Source: Cyclobacteriaceae bacterium
Lineage (GTDB): Bacteria; Bacteroidota; Bacteroidia; Cytophagales; Cyclobacteriaceae
Length of the DNA stretch: 6,231 bases
Assembly (NCBI GenBank): GCA_028289505.1
Contig: JANQPK010000122.1
Coordinates: 1 to 6,231, forward strand
Reading direction: 5' to 3'
The position numbers and the translations under genes are program-made. Shown here piece after piece: positions 6,201 through 6,231 of the stretch; position 1 is the first letter of the stretch; each line of letters begins with the position of its first letter. Under the pieces are notes generated by a model, which searched no databases, was not told the origin of the DNA, and was given only the letters and a program-made list of their open reading frames with translations.

Positions 6201-6231
6201 CATCCGCTTGAGGGGTAAAGGAAGGTGTTGG

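Noticed and set aside
5997..6218. Plus-strand open frame of 73 codons over the DUF2480 3' end and the trailing gap
   Set aside because: It is mostly an out-of-frame reading of the conserved DUF2480 C-terminus and has no motif of its own; the part past 6130 is explained better as a promoter region.

Overview
The window looks like ordinary chromosomal DNA from a Bacteroidota bacterium, probably Cytophagales- or Flavobacteriia-like; the genus cannot be told from the sequence. The signs are a DUF2480 gene (a family I know mainly from Bacteroidota), near absence of Shine-Dalgarno sequences before the starts, and promoter-like sites of the Bacteroidota type (TTG about 19-20 bases before TAnnTTTG). 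Moderate GC, dense coding and conserved core genes point to a stable part of the genome. I see no mobile elements, CRISPR arrays or prophage genes.

Left half, minus strand (transcribed right to left): an M61-family metallopeptidase with a C-terminal PDZ domain (705-2423), then a small twin-CDGSH iron-sulfur protein (389-628), then a DUF4174 protein with an export signal (1-402). The last gene overlaps the CDGSH gene by 14 bases and runs off the left edge. A 126-base divergent intergenic region (2424-2549) separates this block from the plus-strand genes.

Right half, plus strand: rpmH (ribosomal protein L34, 2550-2708), rnpA (RNase P protein, TTG start, 2773-3150), and, only 9 bases later, an S41/CtpA-type periplasmic protease (3160-4818). 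A clear intrinsic terminator at 4841-4866 closes this unit. Next come tsaB (t6A tRNA modification, 4906-5607) and a DUF2480 gene (5597-6130) that overlap by 11 bases. The last 100 bases hold no gene but carry the best promoter match in the window (6170-6200), pointing to a transcription unit beyond the right edge.

The plus-strand genes centre on translation (L34, tRNA 5'-end maturation, t6A modification) with an envelope protease attached. The minus-strand genes combine a peptidase, an Fe-S protein and a probable envelope protein with no evident shared pathway. No clearly new system is visible. The least explained parts are DUF2480 coupled to tsaB, the CDGSH/DUF4174 overlap, and an inverted repeat around the rpmH promoter.
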